A stretch of DNA of 64,000 nucleotides from JANNSX01 sp046348995 (GTDB lineage: Bacteria > Pseudomonadota > Alphaproteobacteria > Rhizobiales > Hyphomicrobiaceae): contig JAXMDB010000002.1 of assembly GCA_046348995.1 (NCBI GenBank), forward strand, positions 62,001 through 126,000. The letters are read 5' to 3'. Position numbers and translations under genes: made by a program. Shown here piece by piece: positions 60,800-64,000 of this stretch. Every line of letters begins with the position of its first letter. Position 1 is the first letter of the stretch. The notes beneath the pieces were generated by a model that saw only the letters and a list, made by a program, of their open reading frames with translations, made no database searches and was not told the origin of the DNA.

Positions 60800-62041
60800 A
60801 TGCACTGGGCGCTTGGACGGCGGCTTGGTGATGTCCTGGACGATCCGGGCAATGGCTTCGGCGTGCTGCGTGTCATCTTGGCACTCGCCGTCGTGTTCTC
60901 GCACAGCTTCTATCTCACCACGGGACTGACCGCGGACGAGCCCCTCTACCGCGCGACCGGATTGACGCTCGGCCAACACGCCGTGCACGCCTTCTTCGTC
61001 CTTTCCGGGCTGCTCGTGACGGCATCTCTCGCCCGCGCCGAGACGCTGCAAGACTTCGCCAAAGCGCGGGCGCTGCGCATTCTGCCAGGTCTTCTCGTTT
61101 GTGCAGGTCTCACAGCCTTCGTGCTCGGGCCGCTGCTGACGTCGCTCCCCGTGGGCGCCTATCTCACGTCGTCAGAGCCGTATCTCTACGTGCTGAAGAC
61201 GGCCGCCTTCATCACCGGCAATGCGGAGCTTCCCGGCGTTTTCGAGACGAACCGCGTCGCAGGCGAGATCAACATCCCGGTCTGGACGCTCAAATACGAG
61301 GTCGTGTGCTACGTCGCGCTCGTAGCCCTCGCCTTGCTCGGCGTGTTCCGCTCTTGGGGGGCGACGACACTCGTGCTCTCGAGCGCGGCGGTCGCCGCCG
61401 TGCTCGTCGCGGCCTCAGGCTTTCCCGGCGCGGCTGATGGACATGCGGTGTCGCTATCGCCGGCAGGGCTCGGCCTCTCCTTCACGATCGGTGTCGCCGC
61501 TTTCGTGATTAAGGATCGGCTGCCCGTGGGGCTCGCTCCCATCGGCATTGCGATCATCGCCTATGGGCTTTGCCGCGGCAGCGCGCTCGAGCTTCCGGCG
61601 CTCTCGGCGCTGACGGCGGCACTCGCGTTCGGTGTGGCACTGCTTCCCTTCGGCAGGCTCGCCAGGTCGACCCAGAGGACAGATCTTTCCTACGGCACCT
61701 ACATCTATGGATGGCCCGTCATGCAACTCCTCCTCCAACTCGATCCCGGTCTCAGCCAGATGCAGCTCTTTGTTCTCGCCCTCACACTGGTTTTGCCGCT
61801 CGCCTATCTCTCCTGGCGGCTTGTCGAGCGCCCCGCACTTAGCTTCAAGCGTCGCCGTGCGGTGCCGCAACTCGGCAGCCTCGGGCAGCAGATCACCGCC
61901 GCGCGACCTCCGATCGCACCGGCGGAGGCGGCGAGGCTGGACGTCGACGGCGAGGCCATGCTGCCTCCACCGACGCGCCGCCGCATCAATCGCGCGCTGC
62001 GTGTGAGCACGCGGCAGACGATGCGTGTCGTGAAGGCCTGA
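60800..62041 (+). CDS. Acyltransferase-3 family membrane protein
   Basis: This encodes 413 residues, starting at ATG 60800 after GAGGAG; the open frame to 60356 overlaps the divergent gene and is rejected. It has about ten hydrophobic segments. The family hallmark is the N-terminal LRVILALAVVFSHSFYLT, with the catalytic His of the R-x-x-A-x-x-VxxxH pattern, and HAFFVLSGLLV (the FFVLSGFL-type motif); INIPVWTLKYEV and SWRLVERPAL follow. Such proteins acylate exported sugars of lipopolysaccharide, exopolysaccharide or Nod-type oligomers. The C-terminal 60 residues are basic and cytoplasmic. Confidence 0.9.
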   Translation: MHWALGRRLGDVLDDPGNGFGVLRVILALAVVFSHSFYLTTGLTADEPLYRATGLTLGQHAVHAFFVLSGLLVTASLARAETLQDFAKARALRILPGLLVCAGLTAFVLGPLLTSLPVGAYLTSSEPYLYVLKTAAFITGNAELPGVFETNRVAGEINIPVWTLKYEVVCYVALVALALLGVFRSWGATTLVLSSAAVAAVLVAASGFPGAADGHAVSLSPAGLGLSFTIGVAAFVIKDRLPVGLAPIGIAIIAYGLCRGSALELPALSALTAALAFGVALLPFGRLARSTQRTDLSYGTYIYGWPVMQLLLQLDPGLSQMQLFVLALTLVLPLAYLSWRLVERPALSFKRRRAVPQLGSLGQQITAARPPIAPAEAARLDVDGEAMLPPPTRRRINRALRVSTRQTMRVVKA

Positions 62042-62107
62042 TCGCAGCTTTGCGGGCGCGGCACCGGCCGCTTGCCGCGCCTGCCTCCGGCTGATACTCC
62101 CGCCGGC

Positions 62108-63286
62108 ATGACCGACATCGAAGCGACCGCGCTGCCCCGGCAACGCTGGCAGAATCTCATTGCCGCCATCGCCTGCGTGACCGTGTTCGGCTTCGCGCTC
62201 GGACAGATGTTCCCGCTGCTCTCGCTCATCATGGAGCGTGAGGGCGTGCCGCCCGACGTCATCGGCTACAACACGTCGATGCAGCCGGTGGGCATCCTCC
62301 TGTCAGGCTTCGTCGTGCCGCCGCTGGTGCACCGCTTCGGCGCCAAGCCCGTCGTGGTGATGGCCGCCTTCTCGGCGGCGGCGATCGTGCTCTGCTATCC
62401 GGTCCTGCCGATCTTCTGGGCCTGGTTCGGCTTGCGCGTTCTGCAGGGGCTCGCCGTCTCGACCCTGTTTTCGATCAGCGAGGCCTGGGTCGTCCACTTT
62501 GCCCAAGGGCCCTATCGCGCCCGCATCGTCGGCATTTACGCGAGCGTTCTGGCGCTGAGCTTCGGGCTCGGCTCCTACACCGTGGCGGTGCTCGGCACGG
62601 AGGGCTTCCTGCCGTTCGCGGTGGGCGCCGCAGTGCTCATTCTCGCGACCTTTCCCGTGCTCCTCGTGCGTGAGGACGCGATGCCGGACGAGGAGGGCGA
62701 CGGCGCCGTATCGTTCTTCGCCTTCGTGCCGAAAGCCCCCGTGCTCTTGCTCGCCGTCGGCGTCTTCGCGGTGTTCGATGCGGCGTGCCTGGGCTTCCTG
62801 CCGGTGTACGGCGTCAAAATGGGCATGGACGAGGCGACCGCAGCGATGACGCTCGCCGTCCTGTCGTTCGGCAATGTCGGCTTGCAGATCCTGATCGGCT
62901 GGCTCGCCGACAAGCTGCCGAAGCGGCCGGTGATGGCCGCGCTCGCGCTGCTGACCGGAGTCGTGGTGGCGCTCGTTCCCTCGATCGTGGGCACGCCCTG
63001 GCTTTGGGTTTCACTTCTCGTGCTCGGGGCTTCGTCGGTCGGGATCTATACCGTGGCGCTCGCCGAGCTCGGGGAACGGTTCACGGGATCCGAGCTGGTG
63101 GCCGGAACGTCCGCCATGTCGACGACCTGGGGAACCGGAGCGCTGCTCGGCGCTTTGATCGCCGGACAAGCCATGGAGCACTACGGGCCGAACGGCTTTC
63201 CCTATGCGATGGCGATCGTGTTCGCGGTCTTCCTCGTCGCCATCGGACTGCGCGAGCGGTCCAAGCGCCGGCGGATCGCCGCCTGA
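62108..63286 (+). CDS. MFS transporter
   Basis: This encodes 392 residues, starting at ATG 62108 (MTDIEATALPRQRWQNLIAA). Twelve membrane spans are apparent. Two MFS half-repeats can be seen (VVPPLVHRFGAKPVVVMAAF, and GWLADKLPKRPVMAALALLT as the G-x-L-aD-r-x-G-r-k/r loop). LGLRVLQGLAVSTLFSISEAW and the STTWGTGALLGALIAG segment suggest the YcaD-like group. The substrate is unknown. It follows the acyltransferase gene by 66 bp and converges with cpdR. Confidence 0.87.
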   Translation: MTDIEATALPRQRWQNLIAAIACVTVFGFALGQMFPLLSLIMEREGVPPDVIGYNTSMQPVGILLSGFVVPPLVHRFGAKPVVVMAAFSAAAIVLCYPVLPIFWAWFGLRVLQGLAVSTLFSISEAWVVHFAQGPYRARIVGIYASVLALSFGLGSYTVAVLGTEGFLPFAVGAAVLILATFPVLLVREDAMPDEEGDGAVSFFAFVPKAPVLLLAVGVFAVFDAACLGFLPVYGVKMGMDEATAAMTLAVLSFGNVGLQILIGWLADKLPKRPVMAALALLTGVVVALVPSIVGTPWLWVSLLVLGASSVGIYTVALAELGERFTGSELVAGTSAMSTTWGTGALLGALIAGQAMEHYGPNGFPYAMAIVFAVFLVAIGLRERSKRRRIAA

Positions 63287-63290
63287 GCCG

Positions 63291-63680
63291 TTACGCGGCC
63301 AGCAACCGCTCGACCTCGTTGACGAGCGTCTTCAAGTGGAAGGGCTTCGACAGAATCTTGGCTTCTTTCGGCGCCATGGATTCGGTGTTCAGGGTCACCG
63401 CCGAGAACCCGGTGATGAACATGATCTTGATGTCGGGATCGATCTCCTGGGCCCGCCGCGCGAGCTCGATACCGTCCATCTCCGGCATGACGATGTCGGT
63501 GAGGAGGAGCGTGAAGGGCTCCTCCTTCAAGCGCTCGTAAGCCTCGGTGCCGTTGGCGAAGTGGGCCACCAAATAGCCGGCCTTCTCGAGCTCACGGACG
63601 AGAAAACGGCGCAAAAGCTCGTCATCCTCGGCGAGCAGGATACGTTGGAGGGTGCGCGGCAAGGTGCCGGACAGGGACAT
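63291..63680 (-). CDS. cpdR: CpdR-like single-domain response regulator
   Basis: This encodes 129 residues, starting at ATG 63680 (MSLSGTLPRTLQRILLAEDD). It is a lone receiver domain: acidic pair in LLAEDDELLRRFL, phosphoacceptor Asp in LLLTDIVMPEMDG, Thr in MFITGFSAV and Lys in ILSKPFHLKTLV. This closely matches CpdR, which in Caulobacter and rhizobia is unphosphorylated to direct ClpXP to the cell pole and promote proteolysis of cell-cycle factors. It is phosphorylated through the CckA-ChpT relay. The N terminus is about ten residues longer than usual. Confidence 0.92.
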   Translation of the reverse strand: MSLSGTLPRTLQRILLAEDDELLRRFLVRELEKAGYLVAHFANGTEAYERLKEEPFTLLLTDIVMPEMDGIELARRAQEIDPDIKIMFITGFSAVTLNTESMAPKEAKILSKPFHLKTLVNEVERLLAA

Positions 63681-63909
63681 GGGAGTGCTACCGGGACTGG
63701 CTCGATCGACGGTGACGGCATGCGATTTTGGCGTGCTTAGGTAAAGTAGGGATGAAGACGTGGCGCGCAGGCGCACTTTCCCCAGAAACTCTCGCCATTT
63801 CCGCAGATCGGCCGTGGACAGGGGCCGTGCGGCTTGGCAAAGTGTCGCGCACTTCGGCATGTTCTCCCCTGTAAGGCCGAGCGAGCGCAGACCTCAGGAT
63901 GGACAAGAC

Positions 63910-64000
63910 ATGAGCGCCCGGGAACGTGCCGCCATCCTCTCGGAGCTGACGCCGCCTTACCTCGTGCATCAGCCGGATCAGATTCTGCATCCCTTCGTGT
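63910..64000 (+). CDS. Probable N-formylglutamate amidohydrolase, N-terminal fragment (cut by window end)
   Basis: ATG 63910, with AGGA 12 to 15 bases upstream, opens a frame that runs to the window edge (30 residues): MSARERAAILSELTPPYLVH, then QPDQILHPFV. The phrase PPYLVHxPxxxxxPFV resembles the start of N-formylglutamate amidohydrolases, where FNSPHSG follows. Rhizobial cpdR genes commonly lie next to such a gene, which supports the call. Only the beginning is visible, so the product is tentative. Confidence 0.55.
   Translation, partial: MSARERAAILSELTPPYLVHQPDQILHPFV

Overview
The window looks like a chromosomal segment of a GC-rich alphaproteobacterium, most likely of the order Hyphomicrobiales (Rhizobiales). 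Pointers are the F1-ATPase inhibitor zeta subunit (DUF1476), a CpdR-type single-domain response regulator beside what looks like an N-formylglutamate amidohydrolase, an IalB-family protein, a purC-purS-purQ block and REP-like palindromes. I cannot name the genus from the sequence. No rRNA, canonical tRNA, IS transposase, prophage or CRISPR array is visible.

Layout. 1-4.5 kb: the 3' end of argG, a 5'-truncated EF-G-like remnant that abuts a 171-bp element with 31-bp inverted ends, a secreted hypothetical protein, a TerC-family membrane protein, and a protein with an Ada-like CxxC motif. 4.5-12.3 kb: a probable catabolic operon with a kinase/M23/class-III-aminotransferase fusion, a peptide-type ABC importer (two permeases, one double ATPase) and an amidinohydrolase-like enzyme. 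12.6-24.5 kb: housekeeping genes (fmt-def, rmuC, polysaccharide deacetylase, mgtE, ccdA, a GT4 glycosyltransferase, a threonine dehydratase, an MFS carrier and a dipeptide epimerase). 24.6-31 kb: an IalB-like protein, an orphan YejA-like binding protein, a di-iron fatty-acid hydroxylase, purC/purS/small membrane protein/purQ, and the ATPase zeta subunit. 31-36.2 kb: a tetR-adaptor-RND efflux operon. 36.4-43.4 kb: a DUF1989 protein, hypothetical proteins, a second GT4 enzyme, an alpha/beta hydrolase, pncB and xerC.

43.5-58.6 kb is the most unusual region. A 2,897-residue surface protein has a DUF4347 head carrying a His/Cys pair with caspase-like spacing, an L-type-lectin-like module, calcium-binding repeats and many cadherin/Ig-like repeats. 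It is transcribed divergently from a four-gene set: a TolC-family lipoprotein, a small HlyD-type adaptor, a GAF-like/HlyD adaptor, and a PqqD-like/M50 metalloprotease/HlyD fusion. No ABC ATPase is present, so this looks like an ABC-less, type-I-like export and processing system with its own giant substrate. A common AT-rich intergenic region separates the two arms.

58.6-64 kb: a repeat-rich intergenic stretch (palindromes and heptanucleotide tandem arrays), then an aspartoacylase-family amidohydrolase, an acyltransferase-3 protein, an MFS carrier, cpdR and the start of a probable N-formylglutamate amidohydrolase gene. All calls come from reading the sequence and recalled family motifs; no database search was run.
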